49,407 nt of DNA from contig JALUYA010000030.1 in NCBI GenBank assembly GCA_027018875.1, positions 1 to 49,407 on the forward strand, written 5' to 3'. The notes under the pieces were generated by a model. That model ran no database searches, was not told the origin of the DNA, and saw only the letters and a program-made list of their open reading frames with translations. The DNA comes from Gammaproteobacteria bacterium. GTDB lineage: Bacteria; Pseudomonadota; Gammaproteobacteria; JAKDMP01. This document shows, in pieces, positions 7,587 through 16,846 of this stretch; the stretch's first letter is position 1; the number at the start of each line of letters is the position of its first letter. The translations under genes and the position numbers were made by a program.

Positions 7587-10500
7587 CTAGCGGGCTTCGG
7601 CGACCCATTCGGCGAGGCGGTCGCGGAGGTAGGCGTGGAAGGCGGGGCGTTTGCGGGCGAAGACGGAGAAGGTGGCGAGGATGTGGGCGAGGTCGGCGGT
7701 GTCGAGACCGTAGGCCTCGGCGACGGCGCGGTTGGCTTGCCACAGGGGCTCGAAGCGTTCGGGGTCGTCGGTGTCCTCGGGGGCGTTCGGCGCGGAGCGG
7801 GTGGGGACGGTCGGGATGTCTTGTAGCGCGGCCGGCGGCGGTACGGCGACGCGGCTGATGTGGGTGAAGTTGATCGTTGAGCTCACGCGGAAACGGAGCA
7901 GGAAGTCGAAGGCAAAGGAATTCAGAACCGTGCAGGCGATGTCCGCAGACGGCGTGTCTATTTCGAGGATCGGCAGCTTGTTGTTGGCACACGAGCGCTC
8001 CGGCAGGACAGCGGCAAGGCAGGTGCGCTCGTCGGTGTTGCGGGCGATATCACGGAAGACCAGCTTGGGTGCAGCGCTGGGCCGGCGGTGGTATTTCTGC
8101 TCGGCGGCTTCGAGGCTGAGCCAGCGCGTGATGGGTTTGGTGTCCACGCGGAACTGGTCGATCTGCTTGCCTTCGTAGAGCGGCCAGAAGCCGCGCTCGG
8201 CCATCGCTTCGCGCACCTCGGCGAAGGGCATGCCGCTCACCGGCCAGTCGAGCCCACAGATCTCGCACGACGTGTAGAGCTGGCCGTTGGACTTTGTCCA
8301 CAGGTCGCGGTCGTTGGTCATGTCGAATTCGCGATAAAAATGCGCGTTCCAGGTGCCGGGGCCGTCGGCGCCGAGAAGCGGACGCGGGGTGTCGCCGTCG
8401 CGCAGGCCGTACATCTTCGCCACCACGGCGCGATCACGCTCGCTGCGGAATTCGAGCAAGGCGAGCGTGCCGGGCGAGAGCCGCTCGATCTCCGCCTTGG
8501 CGAGCGCCACCGTCACGCCCGGCGGTGGGCCGGCTTGGAGTTCGTCCAGGTCGTGGCGCATAAAACAGGCGGGAAAACGATGCTCCGGCGCGGGGGGAGC
8601 CTTTTCCGCCGCAAGGCAGACGAATTTGTAGCGCGAGTCAATGGCGAAAATCTTCTTGCGGTTCTCGAAGCCGAAGAAGCGCGCGATGCGCATCTCCTCG
8701 AGCAGTAGATGGCGCAAGCCGGTGCAGCCCTCGTTGTTGTAGACGGCGCTTGGCACCAGATAGCCCAGGCGCCCGCCGGACTTGAGCACGCCGGCGGCGC
8801 GCTCGACGAAGAACTTGAACAGGTCCGGGTCGCCGCCGGTGGAGCGGCCGTTGATCTCCCAGTCCGCGTAGTCGTAGTCGCCGCCGCGCTTGAGGCATTG
8901 GGCGACGGTCTTCAGGTGCTCGCTGTAGGCGTCGAATTGCTCGGCGAGGTCGGGGTCGGCGCGCGTGAGCTCGCGGATACGGGCGTCCAGCTCGCCGCCG
9001 GTCCAGGCGCGGATCAGGACATCGTGCGCACCGTAGAACTCCTTGCGATCGGGTTTGACCTTTTCCCACGGCGGGTTGCCGAGTACGCAATCGAAGCCGC
9101 CGTCGGCGAGCACTTCGGGAAACTCCAGTTCCCAGTGGAAGAAGCGTTCGCGCGCGCGCACGGCTTCGAATTCGCTCCACCAGGGCCGCGTGCGGGCATC
9201 GGCCTTCAAGTCCATGGAGGACATCAGCTGCGGCAGTTCGCGCCAGATCGCCGGCATGAAAGGCGCGGCGCTGCGCAGGTCGAGCAACAGGCGCGCTTCC
9301 GCCGTGGCGGCTTCGGCGCGGCGCAGACGGTCGTCCTTGTAGGCGTACTCTTCGGGTGTGTCCCGTCGCACCTCGGGCGGCAGCGGCGCGTCGATCAGGC
9401 GGCGTTGGTCGAGCGCTTCGGCCAGGCGCCTTTTCAGTTCGGCCTCGAACAGGCCGCGCGTGTGGCGTTCCTTCGGCTTGCCGAGGCCGGGATGCGGCGG
9501 CTGCTCGAAGCGGTCGAGCGAACTGCCGAGCAGCGAGTTGCCGCAACGAATGTGGTGGGCGAAAAACGACAGCGGCCGGTCGCCGGCGAGCGATTCGATC
9601 CACAGCGCGACTTGCGCGAGTTGCACCGCGGCGGGATTCAAATCCACGCCGTAGAGACAATGCTCGACAACGCGGCGCTTGCACCAGTCGCGGCCCTCGG
9701 CCTCCCAGCGTGCGCGCACCTTGTCGTCAACGTGGTCCGGACAAAAGGCCGGCGGCGGCTCGCCCTCGCCTTCGCGCGTGTAGGCCGCGTTCAGTTTGTC
9801 GCCGAGAAAGCGCGCCGCGCCGACCAGGAAGTGCGCCGAGCCGCAGGCGAGGTCCATCACCCGCAGCCGCTCGATTGCGGCCGCACTCTTGTCGGCCGCC
9901 AGCGGTTCGAGCGCCTCGCATACCAGGTAGTCCACGATGGGCGTCGGCGTGTAGTAGGAGCCGCTCGCCTTGCGTGCACTGCCCGGCTTGAAATAGAACG
10001 CGCCGGGCTCGAGGCGGCGCAGGAGCTTGAGCGTCGCGCCGCGTTTGACGCCGGTGTCGGCGGGCCCGTCGGCGTCGGTGCCTGCGTCGGCTTCGGATTC
10101 TTCTGCATCGTCGTCGTTGGCTTCCTCGTCCTCGCTGACGGCGTCGGGGTGCAGGTGCTCGGCCGCGGTGCCCGTAACCAGCGCCAGATCGCCGCGCACC
10201 GCGAGGCCTTTCTGCCCGGCTAGGCGCACGAGATCATCGGGGGCGAGCACGAGGTCGCGGCCGGCGGCGCGACATTCGATCATGGTCCGATCGGCCTCGG
10301 CGGGTTCGTATTCGAGCAGGCCCTGGTAGACGTTGCCGAGCTGCTCGATGTCGAGTTCGCGGAAGGACACCCGCTCGCGACCCACACCGCGGCGCGGGCG
10401 GGTGGCGGCGAGCGCGAGCAGCACGGCGGCGGCGGTGCGATCGTCGAGGCGAAGCCGGCGCAGCAGGCGCCCTTCGGGCGTCTCTTCGCTGAACAGGCGC

Positions 10501-11513
10501 CCGCCACGCGGCGGGATGTTTTCCAGCTCCGGCAGGTGCGGCTCGATGCCTTCGTTGAAGATGCGGAACAGTGCCTGCAGGTGCGCCCACAGGCGGTGCC
10601 GGTTGGCGGGCAACATTTGAGGATCGGCGCGCAGCAGGCGCGCGACGATACCGTCGAGCGAGTAGTTCTTCTGGTAGAAGCGATGCCGAATCAGCCGATC
10701 GTCGCGGGCTTCGGCATAGAGAATGAACAAGAGCCGGTAGAGCGCGAGAAAGCCCGCGTCGCGCAGCTCGGCAAGACCCGGTGTGGCTTCGAATGCGTCA
10801 GGCCGTTCGCCGACATCGGCGAGAAACCCGGCGACGATTCTTTCCGCGGCCTCGAACACCGCCTGCTTCAGGTCTTCCGAGACGCGGGCGCTGTGGCGGC
10901 GGCTTTCCGCTTCCAGCCGCTCGATCGGGCGCACGCCGTCCGCCCCGGGCAGAAAGTTTTCGGCCGCGAGCACGCGGTAGGCGGCGGCGAGGGAGTCGGC
11001 GTCGGCGGTTTCGACGAGCGCGGAGAGATGCAGATCGAAGGCCGCGCCGCGCTGGCCCTGTCCCGGTCGGCGCACGAGTCGCAGTTTTTCCGGGGTGATG
11101 AGAAACCCGTAATCGAGTTCGTGCGAGAGGAGCGCGTCTTCGAGCCGCCGGCGGGGTTGCGGGGCGTCCAGCGCCTCGGCCTCGGGCAGAAGCCAGGCGA
11201 AGGCGACGCGTGCCGGCGCCGCACCGTCCGTTGTCGCGGTGAGCGGGCGCAGGCGCGGTTCGTCGGCGTTTTCTTCGAGCGCGAACCCCAACACTTCCTC
11301 GAACAACGGGCGCGCGAGGCGTTCGCGCAGGCGGGTCAGCTCCGGCGGTTCGACGCCATCCACGGCCTCGACCCCGCGGCGCAGCCGCTCCAACGCCTTG
11401 CGCGTCTGGGCGGGCGTGAGGCGCGCACCGGCCGCACCCCGTGCGGCAGCAAGCGTGCCGAGCCAGTAGTCGGAGAAGAATCCCTTGTGGTTGTGGAGGG
11501 CGGCGAGCGGCAT
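7587..11513 (-). CDS. drmMI: DrmMI/PglX-like N6-adenine DNA methyltransferase (1308 aa)
   Basis: A large Eco57I/PglX-type methylase. After a 500-residue N-terminal region it has GSYYTPTPIVDYLV (about 520), the AdoMet-binding motif MDLACGSAHFL (about 555), GVDLNPAAVQLAQVALW, and the catalytic NPPW box in FDCVLGNPPWEKVKP (about 813). The C-terminal third resembles target-recognition regions. Such proteins methylate adenine to mark self DNA in BREX (PglX) and class 1 DISARM (DrmMI). No pglZ or brxC is present, while a drmD-like gene lies directly upstream with only a 2-bp gap, so DrmMI is the better label. A GGAGGA ribosome binding site is embedded in the end of the upstream gene. An acidic, low-complexity insert (about residues 455-480) resembles a linker. 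Confidence 0.8.
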   Translation of the reverse strand: MPLAALHNHKGFFSDYWLGTLAAARGAAGARLTPAQTRKALERLRRGVEAVDGVEPPELTRLRERLARPLFEEVLGFALEENADEPRLRPLTATTDGAAPARVAFAWLLPEAEALDAPQPRRRLEDALLSHELDYGFLITPEKLRLVRRPGQGQRGAAFDLHLSALVETADADSLAAAYRVLAAENFLPGADGVRPIERLEAESRRHSARVSEDLKQAVFEAAERIVAGFLADVGERPDAFEATPGLAELRDAGFLALYRLLFILYAEARDDRLIRHRFYQKNYSLDGIVARLLRADPQMLPANRHRLWAHLQALFRIFNEGIEPHLPELENIPPRGGRLFSEETPEGRLLRRLRLDDRTAAAVLLALAATRPRRGVGRERVSFRELDIEQLGNVYQGLLEYEPAEADRTMIECRAAGRDLVLAPDDLVRLAGQKGLAVRGDLALVTGTAAEHLHPDAVSEDEEANDDDAEESEADAGTDADGPADTGVKRGATLKLLRRLEPGAFYFKPGSARKASGSYYTPTPIVDYLVCEALEPLAADKSAAAIERLRVMDLACGSAHFLVGAARFLGDKLNAAYTREGEGEPPPAFCPDHVDDKVRARWEAEGRDWCKRRVVEHCLYGVDLNPAAVQLAQVALWIESLAGDRPLSFFAHHIRCGNSLLGSSLDRFEQPPHPGLGKPKERHTRGLFEAELKRRLAEALDQRRLIDAPLPPEVRRDTPEEYAYKDDRLRRAEAATAEARLLLDLRSAAPFMPAIWRELPQLMSSMDLKADARTRPWWSEFEAVRARERFFHWELEFPEVLADGGFDCVLGNPPWEKVKPDRKEFYGAHDVLIRAWTGGELDARIRELTRADPDLAEQFDAYSEHLKTVAQCLKRGGDYDYADWEINGRSTGGDPDLFKFFVERAAGVLKSGGRLGYLVPSAVYNNEGCTGLRHLLLEEMRIARFFGFENRKKIFAIDSRYKFVCLAAEKAPPAPEHRFPACFMRHDLDELQAGPPPGVTVALAKAEIERLSPGTLALLEFRSERDRAVVAKMYGLRDGDTPRPLLGADGPGTWNAHFYREFDMTNDRDLWTKSNGQLYTSCEICGLDWPVSGMPFAEVREAMAERGFWPLYEGKQIDQFRVDTKPITRWLSLEAAEQKYHRRPSAAPKLVFRDIARNTDERTCLAAVLPERSCANNKLPILEIDTPSADIACTVLNSFAFDFLLRFRVSSTINFTHISRVAVPPPAALQDIPTVPTRSAPNAPEDTDDPERFEPLWQANRAVAEAYGLDTADLAHILATFSVFARKRPAFHAYLRDRLAEWVAEAR

Positions 11514-11515
11514 GG

Positions 11516-14440
11516 TTATTCCTCCGGAAAGACCAGCAACACGCCGAGCGGCTGCGGAGGTTCGGGTTCGTTCACTGCGGTGAGGCGCTCGATTTCCCTG
11601 AGGCGCCGGGTATAGATGGTTTCGACCGCCGCGCGGCGTGCGCGCCAGTTGGTTTTTGTCTCGCCGAAGAGTTCCGCCTGCATGCGACTGCCGGCGCGTT
11701 CCTCGCCTTCCTGATCGTCGATTTCAGCCAGCCGGTCCACCTTGTAGAGCGCCGCTTCCTCGCGCAACGTTTCGGCGAACGTGTCCATACGCGCGTGCTC
11801 GCGCTCGGCGATTTGCCGCAGCACGGCCTGGGCCTCTTCGGCGGCCTTTGCCTGCAAAGCCGCGAAGTCCGCCGTGAAAATGCACTCGCATTCGCTCCAC
11901 GGCACTTCGCCGGCCGGGCTGTCCCGATCGGCAAACAGTCGTTCGGTGGTTTCCTGCGGCAGGATTTCGCCATCCGCACCGATGGCAACGGGAAACACCC
12001 GGCCCTGCGGATGGGTCTGGCGTTCGAGAAAGGTGAACAGGGCGAGCGGTGCGCCGGCCCGCGGATGACGGCGCACCGCGATGCGTGCGGGAAGCTGGTT
12101 GCGCGCGGGCTCCAGCGTCAATTCGCGCAGGGCGTGTTCGGCGACGGCGCGAGCGAGCGGATGCAGGCGATGAACATAGGTCACCTGATCGGCGGGATAG
12201 CGCGCCGCGACCGAGCGCAGGAAAGTGGCGCAGTCGTAGCGCGGCTCGACCTCCGCGCCCTGGTACATGCGCGGCACCGCGATCCGCCAGGTGCCGGGTA
12301 AGGCGCTCTCGTGCAGGCCGGCGTGCAAGGCTTCGCGCATCACGTCGGCAAAGGCAAGATCGTCATCGAGCAGGGGATCGGCCGAGACGGCATTGGCGAA
12401 CGGTTGCGAGGTGTCTTGCCTCTCACCGTAAATCAGAAGCGGTGCCATCTCGCGGGAGAATTCGCGCTGGCGCTCGTCCACGTCGCGGATCAGCGCCTCG
12501 CTGGTGCGTTCGGCATCCTCCGCGGAGCAAATGGCGACAATTCGGTCCTCGATGCGACTGCCTTCCAGAATGCCAAGAATGTCGGGCGTTACGACCTGGT
12601 CCTCACGCATGGTGGCGATGCGCCGCACCAGTTTGTCGAGGACGCGATCCTCGGGCGAATCCGGGTAGTAGAGATACCGAATGATCGGGGCGCGCGTCTG
12701 ACCGTGGCGGTCGATGCGGCCGTTGCGCTGCTCCAGCCGGTTGGGATTCCACGGCAACTCGACGTGATACAGGCGGCGGCAGTGCTCCTGCAGGTTCAGC
12801 CCTTCGCTGGCCGCATCGGTGGCGAGCAGAATCCGGCAATCCGGCTCGTGGAAGCGGGCGATGCGCCGGCGACGCTGGCGGGCGGAGATGCCGCCGGTGA
12901 GTTCCGCGCAGGCGTTTTGCAATTGCGGGTGGGCGGCAAACGCATCGCGCAGCGCCGCAAGCGTGTCGCGGTATTCGGTGAAGATGATCGTCTTCTCGTC
13001 CGGGCCTGCCAACACATCGCGTTCCAGATCGGCAATGAGTGCAGTGATCTTGGGATCGGGCGCATCGGCGACCGTATCGAGCAGCTTCTGTACCTGCTTG
13101 AGCTGGCGCTTTTCCGACGCCCGGCGCCGATTGTTACGGTTGATGGCCGCGCGCAACACGCGCTCGGCGGTGCGCTCGGCCTGCGTTTCGCTGAGCGGCA
13201 AATCGCTTTGCAACTCGCGCAGTTCGACGCGCCGGGGCGGTTCTTCGCGTTGCCGACTGGTGAGCGCCGCGAGACGATTGGCCACCGTTTGCCGCAACGC
13301 CGCGCGGCTCGAAAGCATGCGCTTCTTGACGATCTGCATGGCGAAGGAGACCAGGTCCGCTTCCTCGCCGCGCTCCGCGGCCTGCACGGTGGTCGTGCAG
13401 TAGTCGGTGATGAGCCGGAAGATTTCGCGCTCGTCGGGACTCAGGTTCGTGACTGCGATCCGGCCCACCGGTTCGCGCGGGGGAAAAGCCGGTATTTCCT
13501 TTTCGCTTGCGTCATGCTTGACGATCTGCGATTTCAGGCGACGGATCATCGTGCGCCCAACGCGGCGCTGAACGTCCTCGATACGTCCATGCAGCGTGGC
13601 TTCAGCCGGGTCGGCCAATTCCAGCAGCGAGCGGAAGCTGTGCCGGTAACCGTTGTGCGGCGTGGCGGTCAGCAGCAGCAGCGTTCGCCCCTGCGCGCGC
13701 AATTTCCGGCCGAGCCGCGTGCGGGCCGTGGAATAGGGATTGGCGGGGGTGCCCGATTCGGCCAGGTAATGCGCCTCGTCTACCACGATCACGTCCCACG
13801 GCCGGGCCAGTGCCGCCGCCATCACGTCGCGACGCTTCAGGTATTCCGTCGAGGTCACGATCCGGTCGAAGTACACCCACGGCTGCAGGCCTTCGGAAAC
13901 AGTGGTTTGGGCACGATCCAGCGCAGCCGAGTTTTCGATGGACTGAAAGCGCAGCCCGAACTTGTCCCACATCTCGTCCAGCCACTGCGGAATCAAGCCC
14001 GGCGGCACCACCAGCAGCACCCGCCGCGCGATGCCCCGCGCCATGAGTTCCAGCAGGCACAGGCCGGCTTCGACGGTTTTGCCGAGACCGACATCGTCGG
14101 CGATCAGCAAGCCTCGCCGCGGACCGGAAAGCAACCGTGCAATCGGGGCGAACTGGTAGGGTTCGGGCGAAATGCGCCCGGCCACCAGCCCGGCATAAGC
14201 GCCTTGCGGGGGCGTCTGGATTTCCACGGCGCCATGCAATTGACGCCAGTGCCGGAAGGGCGTCAACGCACGCCGGTCGAGTACGGGCGCCGGTTCGACG
14301 AGCGATTCAAATTCTTCCGGCGGGCACAGCGCTTCCAGCGACTCCCCAGTTTCCAGGTCACGCAACGACAAGAGTTGACGCGAGCCAAGCTCTTCCGTGC
14401 CGAGTACCCGGCACACCTGCCCTCTGAACATAACTTTCAC
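11516..14440 (-). CDS. drmD: DrmD-like SNF2-family helicase (974 aa)
   Basis: A complete SNF2/RapA-like ATPase: Walker A DDVGLGKT at residues 115-122, DEAH box at 221-224, LLTATPHNGY (motif III), and the C-terminal helicase motif NGRIDRHGQT near 575, followed by about 390 residues with coiled-coil-rich ends. Length and partner match DrmD, the SNF2-like protein that accompanies DrmMI in class 1 DISARM. The start is GTG 14440, with AAGG eight bases upstream; an ATG three codons later (14431) is an alternative. It heads the two-gene drmD-drmMI unit. No convincing promoter was found upstream; the preceding 570 bp are unexplained. Confidence 0.8.
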   Translation of the reverse strand: MKVMFRGQVCRVLGTEELGSRQLLSLRDLETGESLEALCPPEEFESLVEPAPVLDRRALTPFRHWRQLHGAVEIQTPPQGAYAGLVAGRISPEPYQFAPIARLLSGPRRGLLIADDVGLGKTVEAGLCLLELMARGIARRVLLVVPPGLIPQWLDEMWDKFGLRFQSIENSAALDRAQTTVSEGLQPWVYFDRIVTSTEYLKRRDVMAAALARPWDVIVVDEAHYLAESGTPANPYSTARTRLGRKLRAQGRTLLLLTATPHNGYRHSFRSLLELADPAEATLHGRIEDVQRRVGRTMIRRLKSQIVKHDASEKEIPAFPPREPVGRIAVTNLSPDEREIFRLITDYCTTTVQAAERGEEADLVSFAMQIVKKRMLSSRAALRQTVANRLAALTSRQREEPPRRVELRELQSDLPLSETQAERTAERVLRAAINRNNRRRASEKRQLKQVQKLLDTVADAPDPKITALIADLERDVLAGPDEKTIIFTEYRDTLAALRDAFAAHPQLQNACAELTGGISARQRRRRIARFHEPDCRILLATDAASEGLNLQEHCRRLYHVELPWNPNRLEQRNGRIDRHGQTRAPIIRYLYYPDSPEDRVLDKLVRRIATMREDQVVTPDILGILEGSRIEDRIVAICSAEDAERTSEALIRDVDERQREFSREMAPLLIYGERQDTSQPFANAVSADPLLDDDLAFADVMREALHAGLHESALPGTWRIAVPRMYQGAEVEPRYDCATFLRSVAARYPADQVTYVHRLHPLARAVAEHALRELTLEPARNQLPARIAVRRHPRAGAPLALFTFLERQTHPQGRVFPVAIGADGEILPQETTERLFADRDSPAGEVPWSECECIFTADFAALQAKAAEEAQAVLRQIAEREHARMDTFAETLREEAALYKVDRLAEIDDQEGEERAGSRMQAELFGETKTNWRARRAAVETIYTRRLREIERLTAVNEPEPPQPLGVLLVFPEE

Positions 14441-15008
14441 AGCTTTCGCCTTGTCCTTTTTTAAGCTCGATCCGCTTTTCCAGGAAGGGACGCGAGCAGG
14501 TCTTAAGGGAAATGAGTCTGAGCATCGCGAGCCTGCTCTTCACCACGGTCACCCCGCACCGAAAGGCATCGGCCATCTTCCATGGCGCGGACTTGTATAC
14601 AGCGTTGCTACCGTTGGCGTCCTTCTGCGTCGGCTTACTCACCACCTTCTTTCCTAACTCCGGGACTTCGGATTCGCAGCGGATCGCTGCTTTACACCAT
14701 GCTTGGTATGGCTTTCCGCCACTACGATAGTTTACCCGTAACATAACCCACTCCCCGGTTTCTGGCGACTGCGCGGGTCCTCGCATCGCCGTCACGAGCG
14801 TCGTCCGACGGCTTATGCCGTGTCGTGGGGCCACGAAGGGTGCCCGTCTAATGGTGGGAATTCAATGCCGATCTCCTGGTGAATGAGCCTGGAAGCCTGG
14901 CACGCCGTGCCCTGATGGCGTCAAGGCCAAGCCTGACGGCGCTTCGCGGCCCTGACGCCGGGCAGCAACGTGCCTTTTGCGCTCCGTCATTCACCAACGG
15001 AGACCGCC
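14441..15008. other. 568-bp stretch without a recognised gene
   Basis: This stretch lies between the divergent drmD-like and radC genes. It holds a 158-codon minus-strand frame (14358-14834) that runs into the drmD-like gene; its predicted peptide shows no motif I recognise, and the opposite strand is also open in places, so I do not call it. Short inverted repeats occur around 14900-14955 (for example GGCAC-GCC-GTGCC), possibly an RNA leader of the radC transcript. The segment starting GTGCCCGTCTAATGG near 14838 loosely recalls a group II intron 5' end, but no domain V or reverse transcriptase is visible, so this is not claimed. Confidence 0.4.
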
Positions 15009-15506
15009 ATGACGAATTCCACCGCAATCATTCAGGATGCCGAAGGCCGCTACAGGACGGCACGGCCCATCACCGACGAGGAGCTTGTGGCCACCGCGGA
15101 GGAGATCCTCCGCCAGCGCTGTGACAAGGGGACAGCCCTAACGTCCCCGGCCGCCGTGCGCCGATGGCTGATCGCCAAACTTTCCGGCCTCGAATACGAG
15201 GTCTTCGGTTGCATGTTCCTCGACACTCGCCACAGGGTCATCGGCTTCGAGGAACTATTTCGCGGCACCATAGATGGGGCCTCGGTATACCCCCGAGAGG
15301 TGGTGAAGGCAGCACTTGCAGTCAACGCGGCGGCGGTGATCTTCACGCACAACCACCCCTCAGGCATTCCAGAGCCTTCAGCCGCCGATCGGCAGCTCAC
15401 ACGCAGGCTGGTGGACGCCTTGTCGCTCGTAGAGATCCGCGTCTTGGATCATTTCGTGATCGGCGGCGTGGATGCCGTCTCCTTCGCGGAGCGGGGGCTC
15501 ATTTGA
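15009..15506 (+). CDS. Short RadC-like JAB-domain protein, mobile-element type
   Basis: A 165-residue protein carrying only the MPN/JAB domain of RadC: the Glu in [10 protein letters not shown], then HNHPSG and an Asp in [12 protein letters not shown] form the JAMM zinc motif. It lacks the helix-hairpin-helix N-terminus of chromosomal RadC. Such short versions are typical cargo of integrative elements, plasmids and phage-like islands; their function is not settled despite the 'DNA repair' label. ATG 15009 is chosen over an upstream in-frame start because a GGAG lies just before it and the family begins around MTNST. A full-length RadC is also encoded in this window (26837-27514) and shares the motif [16 protein letters not shown], so the two are clear homologues. 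Confidence 0.85.
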   Translation: MTNSTAIIQDAEGRYRTARPITDEELVATAEEILRQRCDKGTALTSPAAVRRWLIAKLSGLEYEVFGCMFLDTRHRVIGFEELFRGTIDGASVYPREVVKAALAVNAAAVIFTHNHPSGIPEPSAADRQLTRRLVDALSLVEIRVLDHFVIGGVDAVSFAERGLI

Positions 15507-15511
15507 GCCCC
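15494..15511 (+). terminator. Stem-loop over the radC-like stop codon
   Basis: GGGGCTCA (15494-15501) and TGAGCCCC (15504-15511) form a perfect 8-bp GC-rich stem that contains the radC-like stop codon. No T-run follows, so it could be a Rho-dependent end or a protective 3' hairpin. A second hairpin (CGGATTT/AAATCCG, 15535-15555) follows closely. Confidence 0.35.
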
Positions 15512-15936
15512 TTCGCTCATGAGCACACGGGTGACGGATTTCGGGGTAAAATCCGCCACCTAAGCAAATAGGTTGATAGCGTCAACGCCAGCTGTCGGTA
15601 GTTAGAATAGTTTGGCTCACTAGAGGGGCGACCATAGGGAGAAGCCTCAAATGTCTGCTTTCTCAAACGCTGGACAGGCAAAAGCGACCCGTAATCAACA
15701 TTGCCGACAACTGAAAGTGGCCATCCGCAATGACAGCGGACTTAGGTCGCATTTCGTCTTGGCCGATTGATGCGAATTCACGCGACGCGAAAAGGCGGGC
15801 GCCTTCCCATTGGGTATACTGGCTTCGGAGATCTGTTGCGGCTCGGTTCTCACAAGACGACGTTATGCGGTAGCGATCGACAGCCAGGGCACACTCCGTG
15901 AGCCTGCAACGGAACGACGTGGATGGGGGATTATAA
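15512..15936. other. Intergenic region upstream of the protease pair
   Basis: About 425 bp without a supported gene. A 39-codon frame starts at 15651 after AGGGAG, but its composition resembles a decayed intergenic repeat rather than a protein. A TATACT hexamer at 15815-15820 could be a -10 element for the protease gene, but no convincing -35 was found. Confidence 0.35.
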
Positions 15937-16749
15937 GTGGCATTATTGGTTCCTTCGTTTCTAGATTGTGTTGTAGGTGTAGGTAGGTACGACGCCAGCG
16001 GAATTCCTATATACGTGGCGTCTGGCCTGCTATATGGGAAGTATGAACCCCACGGCTACTCCATATTTTTTGTGACCAACCGGCATGTACTGCAAGATGT
16101 TCAGGGTCTCGTAATTCTTCGCTTTAACCCCAGTCAAGGGGGTGAGGCTAAGGAGTTCGAGTTCCCGGTTACTGACGACAAGGGACCGCTCTGGGTAGCC
16201 CACCCTAAGGCGGAAATCGACGTCGCTGTTGTGCCACTACAAGCCAAGATATTCAGGGACGCAGGGATCGTTCCGATCACGCTGTTTCGGGACGACAAAG
16301 ATATTCTTTTCCTCGATGATATAGAGGCCCAGAATCTCTGCGAGGGAGACGGAATTTTCCTGCTGGGATTCCCCATGCAGTTAGTTGGGGAAGGGCGCAA
16401 TTACGCTATTGTTCGAAGCGGAGGGATCGCCCGGATTCAGGACTGCCTGCATGAGAGAGCGTATACATTTCTTGTCGATGCGTCGAACTTTCCAGGCAAT
16501 AGCGGCGGGCCTGTGATTAGCAAGCCGGAGGCAGCATCGATAGGGGAAACCAAGCCGGTTAAGTCGTCGAAGGTGATAGGCATCGTTTCCGGTTATATTC
16601 CTTATCAAGAGGTAGCAGTGAGCAAGCAAACTGGCCGATCGCGGATAATATTCGAGGAAAATTCCGGGCTAGCGATAGTGGCGCCAATGGGGTTGGTCAG
16701 GGAGACTGTAGAACTTGCCCAGAAGACGATCAGGCCACTTACTTGTTAG
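15937..16749 (+). CDS. Trypsin-like serine protease (S1-type)
   Basis: A 270-residue protein with the chymotrypsin-fold triad in order: His50 in TNRHVL, Asp95 in EIDVAVV, Ser189 in DASNFPGNSGGPV. No signal peptide or transmembrane helix is apparent, so a cytoplasmic location is likely. That is unusual for HtrA-like proteases, and no PDZ domain follows. The start is GTG 15937, preceded by GGGGGA at good spacing. It is followed after 97 bp by a same-strand gene of unknown function (16847-17653), and both lie between the integrase and the defence operons. Cytoplasmic trypsin-like proteases are known partners of pore-forming effectors in some bacterial immune systems; that role here is inference. 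Confidence 0.85.
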   Translation: MALLVPSFLDCVVGVGRYDASGIPIYVASGLLYGKYEPHGYSIFFVTNRHVLQDVQGLVILRFNPSQGGEAKEFEFPVTDDKGPLWVAHPKAEIDVAVVPLQAKIFRDAGIVPITLFRDDKDILFLDDIEAQNLCEGDGIFLLGFPMQLVGEGRNYAIVRSGGIARIQDCLHERAYTFLVDASNFPGNSGGPVISKPEAASIGETKPVKSSKVIGIVSGYIPYQEVAVSKQTGRSRIIFEENSGLAIVAPMGLVRETVELAQKTIRPLTC

Positions 16750-16846
16750 CCGGGAATGAGCCTCCCTTCCGCTTGGGTTTTTGTTAATGGGCTACGGATT
16801 GGCGGCTCCGTCCTAAGCAGGAGTCCCTAACACGGAAACTTGCAAC

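Noticed and set aside
7587-14440. BREX system
   Set aside because: The methylase resembles PglX, but no pglZ, brxC or other BREX core gene is present, and the adjacent SNF2 gene fits DrmD.
8709-14464. Long plus-strand ORFs (up to 717 codons) opposite the methylase and SNF2 genes
   Set aside because: They show no domain signature and lie antisense to genes with complete catalytic motifs. High third-position GC explains the open frames.
14358-14834. 158-codon minus-strand ORF overlapping the drmD-like start
   Set aside because: No recognisable domain, no good ribosome binding site, and it overlaps the start of a certain gene by 80 bp. Opposite-strand frames in the same stretch are open as well.
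14838-14940. Possible group II intron 5' end (GTGCCCGTCTAATGG)
   Set aside because: Only a vague resemblance. No domain V hairpin and no reverse transcriptase gene are present in this region.
15651-15770. 39-codon ORF after AGGGAG upstream of the protease
   Set aside because: The sequence looks like a degenerate intergenic repeat, and the peptide has no family features.
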